Shown here: positions 1 to 7,019 of the stretch, one piece after another
Numbering within the stretch: position 1 is the first letter of the stretch
Layout of the letters: each line of letters opens with the position of its first letter
Origin: Clostridiales bacterium
GTDB taxonomy: Bacteria; Bacillota; Clostridia; Peptostreptococcales; Anaerovoracaceae
DNA length: 15,915 nucleotides
Reading direction: 5' to 3'
Assembly: GCA_012735285.1 (NCBI GenBank)
Contig: JAAYHT010000075.1
Location: 1 to 15,915, forward strand
Translations under genes and position numbers: made by a program
The notes under the pieces: model-generated
Told to the model about the DNA's origin: nothing
Database searches by the model: none
The model's input: the letters and a program-made list of their open reading frames with translations, nothing else

Positions 1-1415
1 ACACAAAAGAATACGTTGTACTCTATGACCAACTTTCACAGGCAGAAAGCTCAGAAATCCTGTCCAGACTGCAGGAGATGGGAGTAACTGTCAAGCTTGA
101 TGAAAAGGGTTCGGTTATGGTTCTCAAAGAGGACGAGTCGAGAGTCAGGATGACTCTTGCCACAGAAGGATATCCCAAAAGCGGTCTGAGCTACTATTAC
201 ATCGAACAAGGAAGCGGAATGCTGACAACCGACTACGAGAGAAGTCAGTACTACCATATACAGCTTCAGGAGAGAATAGCTGCAAGTATTAAGACCCTAG
301 ATGCTGTCAGGGACGCTATAGTCACCATTACCGTTCCTAACGAGAATGTGTTCTACTTGCAGGAAAAAGAAAAGCCCTCTGCTTCAGTAATCATTCATAT
401 GGAGAGGGGACAGAAGCTTTCAGAAAGCCAGATCTTAGGTATTCAGAATCTGGTTGTTAAGTCGGTTGCAGGATTGACAGAAGAAAACGTTGCTATTACA
501 GATAGCAGCGGCAACGACTTATTGGCTAATATAACGGGTAGAAGTGCCGAAATGTCCAAGATTAATATAACTAGGGAAATAGAGAACGATATCAGGCAGA
601 AGATCCTAGGCGTTCTCGTTGGCCCCTATGACGCGTCGGAGTTAAGGATATCGGTTACGGCGAGCGTGGACATGAACGCCCTTATTAGAGAAGAAACCCT
701 CTATACCCCTTCTCCTGACGGAAACAATACGGGGGTAATAAGCGAAGAGTCAAGGACAGAGGAAAGCTCTTCTTCTACCCATACAGATGGAGGTGTTCCC
801 GGAACCTCCAGCAATGCTGAAGTGCCCACCTATCCTGTAACAGGCACTACAGGGGAGAGCAGTTCAAGTAGCAGCAGTGAGAATATTAAGTATCAGGTGA
901 GTCAGATAATATCGCAATTCCAAAAGCATGGAGCAGAGATTGAATCTGTGACAGTTGGAATTGCCGTGGACAAGCCGGCCTTTGCACCGGGAGAAAGGGA
1001 AAGCATCATAAGGCTGGTATCCCATGCTGTCGGCATTGATCAGGAAGACATTACAGTAGAGAACTTCGTATTCCAAAGGCCTCAAGAAGAGGTTGAAGTT
1101 CCTATAGAAGAGGAAGGAATAAACAAACTTTTGATCTATGGCGGAATAGCTGCTGGAGCAGTTTTAATTGCACTATTAATAATATTAATTACATTATCCA
1201 GAAGAAGAAAGCGTGCTGCAGAGCTTGCAGCTGCTGAAGAAGCTCAGGCAGTTACCCTTGAAGAAGCCATAGATGAATTGACCAAAATGGAGGATGTGCC
1301 TCCTATCAGTCCTATAAAGGATGCCAAGAAAGAGGAAGTTAAAGAGTTCGCTAGAAACAATCCAGAGATTGTGGCTCAGTTGATAAAGTCTTGGTTGAAG
1401 AATGAAGATGAATAA
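1..1415 (+). CDS. fliF: Flagellar MS-ring protein FliF (5' truncated by window edge)
   Basis: FliF forms the membrane-embedded MS-ring on which the rotor and export apparatus are built. The gene is cut by the window edge: the reading frame is open from base 3 and gives about 470 residues. The first transmembrane helix and the N-terminus are therefore missing (FliF is usually about 520-560 residues). Visible parts are the periplasmic ring-building domains, a Ser/Thr/Gly-rich linker at about 735-885 with runs of four and seven serines, a second periplasmic segment, one transmembrane helix at about 1128-1196 followed by a basic RRRKR stretch, and a cytoplasmic tail. The tail ends in an acidic/hydrophobic segment (NNPEIVAQLIKSWL) typical of the FliG-binding C-terminus. 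The serine-rich linker is normal for the family. fliG begins 13 bases after the stop, and identification is firm from this tail plus the gene order. Confidence 0.96.
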   Translation, partial: TKEYVVLYDQLSQAESSEILSRLQEMGVTVKLDEKGSVMVLKEDESRVRMTLATEGYPKSGLSYYYIEQGSGMLTTDYERSQYYHIQLQERIAASIKTLDAVRDAIVTITVPNENVFYLQEKEKPSASVIIHMERGQKLSESQILGIQNLVVKSVAGLTEENVAITDSSGNDLLANITGRSAEMSKINITREIENDIRQKILGVLVGPYDASELRISVTASVDMNALIREETLYTPSPDGNNTGVISEESRTEESSSSTHTDGGVPGTSSNAEVPTYPVTGTTGESSSSSSSENIKYQVSQIISQFQKHGAEIESVTVGIAVDKPAFAPGERESIIRLVSHAVGIDQEDITVENFVFQRPQEEVEVPIEEEGINKLLIYGGIAAGAVLIALLIILITLSRRRKRAAELAAAEEAQAVTLEEAIDELTKMEDVPPISPIKDAKKEEVKEFARNNPEIVAQLIKSWLKNEDE

Positions 1416-1428
1416 AGAGGTGTTATAG

Positions 1429-2430
1429 ATGAGGGAATTGACTTCTAGGCAGAAGGCAGCACAGATAATAATTTCATTGGGAACTGATCTAGCCTCTAAT
1501 GTATATAAACATTTGGAAGAAGAAGAAATCGAAAAGCTTACATATGAAATTGCTAGACAGGAAAGTATACCGCCCGAGTATGCTGACCAGGTAATTGACG
1601 AATTCTATGGACTTTGTGTTGCGCAGAAAGTCTATTTAGAAGGCGGTATTACTTATGCCAGGAATGTTCTGGAGAAGGCATTCGGTGTGCAGCAGGCGGC
1701 AGCTTTGCTTGAAAGGGTTACTAAAACCTTAAGAACCAAGGCTTTCGAATTTATACGCAAGGCAGATTACAAGAATTTGATGAACATGATAGTTAACGAA
1801 CATCCGCAGACCATAGCCCTTATCCTATCCTATGCAAGGGCTGATCAAGCTTCTGCCATAATTTCAGAACTGCCTAACGATGTAAAGATAGACGTTGTTG
1901 AAAGAATAGCCAAGATGGACAGGACTTCACCAAGTATTATCAAGCAGGTTGAAGCAATACTTGAGAAGAAGTTCGAATCCGTCATTTCAGTTGATTTACT
2001 CGATGTAGGCGGAATCAACTATATTGCTGAAATCATGAACAATATGGACAGAGGAACAGAGAAGTTCATCTTTGATGAACTTGGCAAGAAGGATCCTAAG
2101 CTTACTGAAGAGATCAGAAAGAGAATGTTCATCTTCGAAGATATTATTACCCTGGATACCTTCTCAATACAGAGGTTCCTAAGAGAGGTAGATACAAAGG
2201 ATATGGCAATAGCCCTGAAGGGTGCCAACAAAGAAGTATCCGATATTATCTTCCAGAACATGTCACAGCGTATGGCAGAGACAGTAAGAAGCGAAATTGA
2301 ATACCTGCATAATATTAGGGTTAGGGACGTTGAAGATGCTCAGCAGAAGATCGTTGCTATTATACGTAGGCTAGAAGAAGAAGGAGAGATTGTAATTACC
2401 AAGGGAGGAAAGGATGATATCATTGTCTAG
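1429..2430 (+). CDS. fliG: Flagellar motor switch protein FliG
   Basis: FliG is the rotor protein that sits on FliF, binds FliM and meets the MotA stator to produce torque. Length (333 residues) is normal. The N-terminal FliF-binding domain is followed by the middle-domain EHPQ motif (residues 124-127), which belongs to the FliM-binding surface. A hydrophobic MFIF segment (233-236) lies near the hinge to the C-terminal torque domain. The torque region has the expected charged residues: K264 in an ALKGA context, R281, E289 and R297, at positions matching the well-known enteric FliG charges. The start is supported by AGAGGTG at 1416-1422, six bases before the ATG. The 3' end overlaps fliH by 17 bases, so translation of the two genes is probably coupled. 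Confidence 0.97.
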   Translation: MRELTSRQKAAQIIISLGTDLASNVYKHLEEEEIEKLTYEIARQESIPPEYADQVIDEFYGLCVAQKVYLEGGITYARNVLEKAFGVQQAAALLERVTKTLRTKAFEFIRKADYKNLMNMIVNEHPQTIALILSYARADQASAIISELPNDVKIDVVERIAKMDRTSPSIIKQVEAILEKKFESVISVDLLDVGGINYIAEIMNNMDRGTEKFIFDELGKKDPKLTEEIRKRMFIFEDIITLDTFSIQRFLREVDTKDMAIALKGANKEVSDIIFQNMSQRMAETVRSEIEYLHNIRVRDVEDAQQKIVAIIRRLEEEGEIVITKGGKDDIIV

Positions 2431-3124
2431 GTCTAGCATTGTAAAGGCGGACTTGCTCTATGAAGTCCCTGGTGATCAGTTGTTGGAAAATCAGCCTACG
2501 ACCGGTGACTACGATGAAAGAATTGAAAATATATTAAGACAAGCCATCCAAAGATCCAAGCATATTGAAGACGAGGCTAGGAAGCGTGCCGAAGCCTTGC
2601 TTGAGGATGCCCATGAAAAGAGCCACAAGATTCTAGCTGAGGCAGAGAGTTTAGGCTATCAACAGGGCTATGAACAGGGTTTTAAGGATGGTTTCAATGC
2701 TGCTAAAGAACAGGCTGCTGAAGGCCTGAATGAGATAGAGTATCTTATCGAACTTATTAAAAGGCAGCAGCGGGAAGCCTATTTCAAAGAAGAGCAACAC
2801 CTTATAGACCTGGCCTTTGAAATAGCTAAGAAGATCCTGAGAAGAGAAGCAGAAGAAGATAGGGACTTAATACCTAAGATGATACACGATATCATCTCCG
2901 AACACGAAGGTGTTTTAAAAGTCTATCTTTCAGAATACAATCAGGCTTTGGACATACATATAGATAGAACCATCATAGACAAGATTAAGAAGGAGACCAA
3001 GAACCTCAAAGTAGTTACTGTTTCCCATGAGGATATGATAATGGTCGACACCGAAAACGGGGTAATTGACTTAAGCATTAGTGAGCAGCTTAAAAAGATC
3101 AGAGATGCCTGCGACGAAGAATAG
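2414..3124 (+). CDS. fliH: Flagellar export ATPase regulator FliH
   Basis: FliH binds the FliI ATPase, tethers it to the switch (C-ring) and holds it below the export gate. The 236-residue protein has the family layout. An acidic N-terminus is followed by a long charged helix/coiled coil (about 35-80), then a run of glycines spaced four apart (G81, G85, G89, G93), which is the GxxxG repeat seen in FliH proteins. A second helical stretch leads to a C-terminal globular FliI-binding domain that ends with an ENGVIDLSISEQL-type strand. The ATG at 2414 lies inside the end of fliG and has GGAGG at 2404-2408, five bases upstream, so this start is well supported. Sequence conservation in FliH is low; the glycine repeats and the position between fliG and fliI decide the call. 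Confidence 0.93.
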   Translation: MISLSRSSIVKADLLYEVPGDQLLENQPTTGDYDERIENILRQAIQRSKHIEDEARKRAEALLEDAHEKSHKILAEAESLGYQQGYEQGFKDGFNAAKEQAAEGLNEIEYLIELIKRQQREAYFKEEQHLIDLAFEIAKKILRREAEEDRDLIPKMIHDIISEHEGVLKVYLSEYNQALDIHIDRTIIDKIKKETKNLKVVTVSHEDMIMVDTENGVIDLSISEQLKKIRDACDEE

Positions 3125-3141
3125 GGACTGGTGAAATCTAT

Positions 3142-4446
3142 ATGGATGTACAAAAGCACATTAGTAGAATAAGGAGAATTGACTCATACCGCTATCTAGG
3201 CAAGATAGATAAGGTTATAGGCATGATGATCGAATCTGTGGGCCCTGACTGTAAAGTAGGTGAGCTCTGCAAGATCTACAACCAGGGTTTTAATGGCTAT
3301 ATTAATGCTGAGGTTGTGGGCTTTAGAGGAAACAAGGTGCTCTTGATGCCCTATGAAGAAGCCGAAGGTATTAGTCCTGGAGATCTGGTTGAACCTACTA
3401 ATACCTTGCTTAAAATCAATATTTCAGAAGACCTTATAGGTAGAGTAATCAATGCTACAGGGGAGCCCATAGACGGTAAGGGACCTATAAAAGCAAAAGT
3501 CGGCTATGAGGTTCAAAGCGTATCCTCAAACCCCCTTGATCGTCCGAGAATAAAGGATGTACTGGAGTTTGGAATAAAGGCCATAGATGGGCTTTTGACC
3601 ATAGGAAAGGGACAGAGGATAGGAATTTTCTCCGGCAGTGGTGTTGGAAAAAGTACCTTAATGGGTATGATTGCTAGAAATGTTAAGGCGGATGTAAACG
3701 TCATTGCATTAGTTGGTGAGAGGGGCAGAGAGGTTAGAGAATTTTTAGAAAGGGACCTTGGAGAAGAGGGACTAAAAAGATCGGTACTGGTTGTTGCCAC
3801 ATCCGACCAACCTCCTATGCAGCGTATGAAATGCGCTCTGACGGCAACAACTATTGCCGAATATTTCAAGGATATGGGCAATGACGTACTCTTGATGATG
3901 GACTCTTTGACCAGATTTGCCATGGCTCAAAGGGAGATTGGCCTAGCTTCAGGCGAGCCTCCTATAGCAAGGGGATATACTCCTTCCATCTACTCATCCA
4001 TGCCTAAGCTATTAGAGAGAACAGGTAATTTTGAAACAGGCTCAATTACTGGAATATATACAGTTTTAGTTGAAGGTGATGATGTAAACGAACCTATTTC
4101 AGATACCGTAAGGGGTATTATAGACGGACATATTGTTTTATCGAGAAAGATTGCTATGAGAAACCACTACCCTGCTATAGATGTTCTTGGAAGCGTGAGC
4201 AGACTGATGACCGACATAGTTTCAGAAGAACAGCTTGAAATTGCAGGCCAGATGAGGGACCTCATAGCTATATATGATCAGAACTATGATTTGATCAATA
4301 TCGGAGCCTATAAAAGTGGAACTAACTTAAAGCTGGATTATGCCATAGAAAGAATAGATAGAATCAATAGCTTTTTACAGCAAAAAGTCGATGAAAAGGT
4401 AGACTTCCAGGATAGTATTGAGATGATGAAGGCGGCAATAGCATGA
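3142..4446 (+). CDS. fliI: Flagellum-specific export ATPase FliI
   Basis: FliI is the F1-beta-like hexameric ATPase that helps unfold and load export substrates at the base of the flagellum. The 434-residue protein has a complete Walker A (GSGVGKST, residues 165-172), the GERGREV motif carrying the candidate catalytic glutamate (E193 or E197), and Walker B (VLLMMDS, 249-255). An N-terminal beta-barrel domain precedes them. Type III export specificity, rather than F1 or Rho, follows from the neighbours fliH and fliJ. The ribosome site is weak (GGTGA at 3130-3134), but no other in-frame start gives a better N-terminus. The last four bases, ATGA, are shared with fliJ, a classical coupled stop/start. 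Confidence 0.98.
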   Translation: MDVQKHISRIRRIDSYRYLGKIDKVIGMMIESVGPDCKVGELCKIYNQGFNGYINAEVVGFRGNKVLLMPYEEAEGISPGDLVEPTNTLLKINISEDLIGRVINATGEPIDGKGPIKAKVGYEVQSVSSNPLDRPRIKDVLEFGIKAIDGLLTIGKGQRIGIFSGSGVGKSTLMGMIARNVKADVNVIALVGERGREVREFLERDLGEEGLKRSVLVVATSDQPPMQRMKCALTATTIAEYFKDMGNDVLLMMDSLTRFAMAQREIGLASGEPPIARGYTPSIYSSMPKLLERTGNFETGSITGIYTVLVEGDDVNEPISDTVRGIIDGHIVLSRKIAMRNHYPAIDVLGSVSRLMTDIVSEEQLEIAGQMRDLIAIYDQNYDLINIGAYKSGTNLKLDYAIERIDRINSFLQQKVDEKVDFQDSIEMMKAAIA

Positions 4447-4892
4447 AGAAGTTTGAATTTAATTTAGAGAAATTACTATCATTCAAAGACCAATCACTGG
4501 ACAGTGAACTGATGACCCTAGCTATCTTGAATAGTGAACTCAAGGAAGCAGAGGATAGACTTGATGCCTTAGAAGAGCAGAAACAAAAGTGCAAGCAGGA
4601 TTTTGAAAACAAGATGGCAGGCAATGTTACACCTGCTGCATTTCAGGTATATAACAGCTATCAGGAATTTTTGAGCCAACAGATCAAAAATTGTGTTATT
4701 GAGATAAACCACATAAAAAAGAAGATTGAAGATCAGATTGAGCGTATAAAGGAATTGAAGATTGAAACAAAAACCCTGGAGACCTTAAAGGAATACAGAT
4801 ACGAGGAGTATGTAAAAGAAGGGATAAAGAAATCAGAACTTGAGATTGAACAATTTGTCACTACGACAAAGTTGATCAATATGAGCTATTAA
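4443..4892 (+). CDS. fliJ: Flagellar export chaperone/stalk protein FliJ
   Basis: FliJ is a small coiled-coil protein that inserts into the centre of the FliI hexamer, like the gamma subunit of F1, and links the ATPase to the FlhA gate. The 149-residue product is almost entirely charged heptad-like helix, rich in Lys, Glu, Gln and Leu, with no transmembrane or globular part, as expected. It begins KKFEFNLEKLLSFKD, which matches the usual FliJ opening (a short phenylalanine/leucine-rich start followed by the coil). The ATG overlaps the fliI stop (ATGA), and AAGGCGG at 4429-4435 serves as ribosome site. FliJ sequences are very divergent, so the call depends on length, coiled coil and position directly after fliI. 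Confidence 0.9.
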   Translation: MKKFEFNLEKLLSFKDQSLDSELMTLAILNSELKEAEDRLDALEEQKQKCKQDFENKMAGNVTPAAFQVYNSYQEFLSQQIKNCVIEINHIKKKIEDQIERIKELKIETKTLETLKEYRYEEYVKEGIKKSELEIEQFVTTTKLINMSY

Positions 4893-4897
4893 CTATG

Positions 4898-4919
4898 AAA
4901 GGAGGTGAGGAAACGGTTG
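4898..4919 (+). promoter_or_regulatory. Ribosome binding site that fixes the fliK start at TTG 4917
   Basis: AAAGGAGGTGAGG (4898-4910) is a near-perfect Shine-Dalgarno site. A GTG at 4905 is in frame with fliK but is part of this site, so it cannot be the normal initiation codon. The TTG at 4917 lies nine bases after GGAGGTG and is the best start; a GTG at 4923 is a second possibility. Confidence 0.75.
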
Positions 4920-6092
4920 GAAGTGGATTTAAACCTTTTAGCTTATGCATCTGTACAGAATCAGCCTAATGCAGAGATGAAAGGGGAGATTATTGAGATA
5001 CCAGAAGGCGGTCTCATGTTTCAAAACATCTTAGCTGAGCTAATGCAAGGCTTACAAACTGCACCGGCTATAAATGTACAGACAGCAGAGGATTTCCCTG
5101 AGGAGCTAAAGCTTATTCCAGAAACTGATGTGGAGCTTGCCGAAATACCCATGGACCTTACCGAATTTGTCGGCATGGAGTACTATGGCGGTATTGTCAG
5201 TAGAGAAAATCCTGTTTTAGAAGATACTGAAATGCCGGAGTTAAAATTAGCAGACATGCCGCAAATTGATACAAAAGCTTCTCTTGAAACAGCTCAAGCA
5301 ATTGAGATCCCAAAGGATGCAGTTTCAGAGGAGCCGGAAATAAATCTTGTAAGGGCTGGGGTAGAAAAAGAAGCTTTTGAAATTCCAAAAGTATTTTCTG
5401 AAGAGCTAGGACAGATAGGGGTTAGTGAACCTCAGAAGGTGGAACTTCCAAAGCAAACTTCAGAAGAGGGGATAAAACTGAATGCCAAGCTAGCTTCAGA
5501 GCCAGATAAAGCTCCAGAAGACATCAAAGTTGACAGCGGAAAAAAAGAAGGGATAAAAGCAGAAAATTATCAGGATCTAGCTTACAGGCAGGTAGAAGGC
5601 AAGGAATCAGTAGTAATTGACTTAAATGCTCAGGTAAAACGACCTGCTGAGGCTTATGAGCAAATAGCTAGGGAGATCCAGGCAAAATTTGAACCAAAGG
5701 CACCTACAGAGTTCAAACTGCAGCTACAGCCAAAGGAGCTTGGAGTGATTGACGTTAAGTTGAAGATCAGCAATGGAAAGCTTGAAATAGACATTATGGC
5801 TGCAAGCAAGAAAACACAGATGCTGCTCACCAGCCAGGTTGATAAGCTGGTACAAAATCTTGGCCTGCAGAATGTGCAAGTAGAAAGCATTAATGTCAAT
5901 CAAGTCCCAGAGCTAAAAGGTCAGGAACAGCAGTATTTTATGAACTTCGGAACAGATTTCTCCAGGAATAGGGAAAGAAATGATTCGGAGAAGCAGGTGC
6001 GAACAAACAGACATCTAAGTTTGGAGATTAGTACAGAAGAGCCTATAGAGGCTGTGACCCTGAAGAATCAAAGACTTGATTGCAGGGTTTAA
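4917..6092 (+). CDS. fliK: Flagellar hook-length control protein FliK
   Basis: FliK is a secreted molecular ruler: it measures the growing hook and then acts on FlhB to switch export from hook to filament proteins. With the TTG start at 4917 the product is 391 residues. About the first 245 residues are acidic, low in conservation and rich in Glu, Pro, Lys and Ala, with three degenerate (I/L)PK..SEE repeats; this is typical of the ruler part. The C-terminal hook-control domain is clear at about residues 247-330, with LQLQPKELG followed by the V-K-L and L-E-I-D strand pattern of this family. A short polar tail follows. The gene sits between fliJ and flgD, the usual Firmicutes location. The ruler length is species-specific, so its size cannot be judged against a norm. 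Confidence 0.93.
   Translation: MEVDLNLLAYASVQNQPNAEMKGEIIEIPEGGLMFQNILAELMQGLQTAPAINVQTAEDFPEELKLIPETDVELAEIPMDLTEFVGMEYYGGIVSRENPVLEDTEMPELKLADMPQIDTKASLETAQAIEIPKDAVSEEPEINLVRAGVEKEAFEIPKVFSEELGQIGVSEPQKVELPKQTSEEGIKLNAKLASEPDKAPEDIKVDSGKKEGIKAENYQDLAYRQVEGKESVVIDLNAQVKRPAEAYEQIAREIQAKFEPKAPTEFKLQLQPKELGVIDVKLKISNGKLEIDIMAASKKTQMLLTSQVDKLVQNLGLQNVQVESINVNQVPELKGQEQQYFMNFGTDFSRNRERNDSEKQVRTNRHLSLEISTEEPIEAVTLKNQRLDCRV
5304..5468 (+). repeat. Three degenerate E(I/L)PK..SEE peptide repeats inside fliK
   Basis: Within the fliK ruler region a motif recurs three times: EIPKDAVSEE (5304-5333), EIPKVFSEE (5379-5405) and ELPKQTSEE (5442-5468). The repeats start 75 and 63 bases apart. The DNA copies have drifted, so they are visible mainly at protein level. 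They may be remnants of internal duplication in the ruler. Confidence 0.45.
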
Positions 6093-6109
6093 AACAGGAG
6101 GGATGAGAT

Positions 6110-6532
6110 TTGATAGTCGATCCAATTTCCGCAGCGTTTTCGACAAATAGCACAAACAAAACTACAGAAAACAAAAGCCATTTGTCCATGGAAGACTTCT
6201 ATGCGCTGCTAGTTGCACAGCTTTCTAACCAGGATATACACAATACTGTAGACAATACAGAGTTCATATCCCAGATGGCACAGTTTTCAATGATACAGGC
6301 CATAAGTGATCTTATGAAGCAGTCCCAAGCGGCATACAGCGTAAGCCTAATAGGAAAGGCGGCCAATCTGCTGGTGGAGGATGCGGCGGGCAATAAGAAG
6401 ACTGTGATAGGAGTTGTGCAGGGAGTCAACTTAGAGAATGGAGTAGCAAGCGTAGTTATAGACGGCAACACCTACCCGATGAGCAGCGTCAGAGAAGTAT
6501 ATGATGCCAGCCTCCTTGGGGGTGAAGAATAG
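6110..6532 (+). CDS. flgD: Hook assembly scaffold protein FlgD
   Basis: FlgD caps the growing hook and allows FlgE subunits to assemble; it is exported and later discarded. The 140-residue product matches the short Bacillus-type FlgD. The N-terminal FlgD signature is present at about residues 28-62 (MEDFYALLVAQLSNQD, then DNTEFISQMAQFS), followed by a compact C-terminal part (to about 132). The start is TTG at 6110, with GGAGG at 6098-6102 seven bases upstream. An ATG at 6103 is out of frame, and no in-frame ATG lies upstream of the conserved region. The usual NQDPLNP-like stretch reads NQDIHNT, so the proline-rich part of the motif is lost. The next gene begins on the base after the stop. 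Confidence 0.95.
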   Translation: MIVDPISAAFSTNSTNKTTENKSHLSMEDFYALLVAQLSNQDIHNTVDNTEFISQMAQFSMIQAISDLMKQSQAAYSVSLIGKAANLLVEDAAGNKKTVIGVVQGVNLENGVASVVIDGNTYPMSSVREVYDASLLGGEE

Positions 6533-6937
6533 GTGAGTAATGAGATAAATAACTTCAGACTAAACGACAGCATTATTCGCCAGGCCGAGAGGTTGAATCA
6601 GGCTAATAAGGCTAAAGCTTTAGAAAGGTCTGAAAAACCCGAGAAGTCCTTCCAAGAGATACTGGATCAAAAGCTAAAGAACAATGGCATTACCTTTTCA
6701 AAGCATGCCAACCTAAGAACCATTGAAAGGAACATAGAGGTTACACAAAAGGATTTGGAACGCCTTGGGGATGCTTGTGAAAAGGTTAGAGAAAAAGGAA
6801 TCAGGGATGCGTTAATTGTAATGAATGACTCAGCTTTCATAGTAAACGCACCTAACAGAACAGTTATCACAGTAGTTGATAAAGAAGAAATGAAAAGCAA
6901 CATATTTACCAATATTGATGGCGCCCTATTCATATAG
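6533..6937 (+). CDS. Conserved flagellar operon protein of the family found between flgD and flgE (TIGR02530-type)
   Basis: This 134-residue protein belongs to a family known mainly from its location between flgD and flgE in Firmicutes and a few other flagellated bacteria. I recognise it from the C-terminal half, roughly residues 53-134. The features there are a FSKHANLRTIERNI segment, an ALIVMNDSAFIVNAPNRTVITVV strand-rich segment, and a NIFTNIDGALFI end. The N-terminal 50 residues are polar and helical and look flexible. No signal peptide or membrane segment is seen. The start is GTG, immediately after the flgD TAG, with GGGGGTGAAG at about 6518-6527 as ribosome site, so it is probably translated by coupling to flgD. 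Its biochemical role is not established; the location suggests a part in hook assembly or export. Confidence 0.85.
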   Translation: MSNEINNFRLNDSIIRQAERLNQANKAKALERSEKPEKSFQEILDQKLKNNGITFSKHANLRTIERNIEVTQKDLERLGDACEKVREKGIRDALIVMNDSAFIVNAPNRTVITVVDKEEMKSNIFTNIDGALFI

Positions 6938-6949
6938 CTGGACCTCTTG

Positions 6950-7009
6950 AAGGAGGCTATGGTGGGTTTTGAACGACAGAGAAACTCACATAGGGCCCGC
7001 AGAAAGGAG
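6950..7009 (+). promoter_or_regulatory. Leader with two ribosome binding sites upstream of flgE
   Basis: Two good Shine-Dalgarno sites lie before flgE: AAGGAGG (6950-6956) and AAAGGAG (7003-7009). The second is ten bases before the ATG at 7020, which gives the canonical FlgE N-terminus. The first has only poor partners: a GTG at 6962 in another frame, and a TTG at 6969 in frame, which would add 17 residues. A weak stem-loop (ATAG...CCTC / GAGG-CTAT, about 6934-6960) could cover the first site. Confidence 0.5.
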
Positions 7010-7019
7010 TCACATACAT

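Noticed and set aside
735..885. The serine-rich tract in fliF as an anomalous insertion
   Set aside because: FliF proteins normally carry a variable low-complexity linker here, and the reading frame is intact on both sides.
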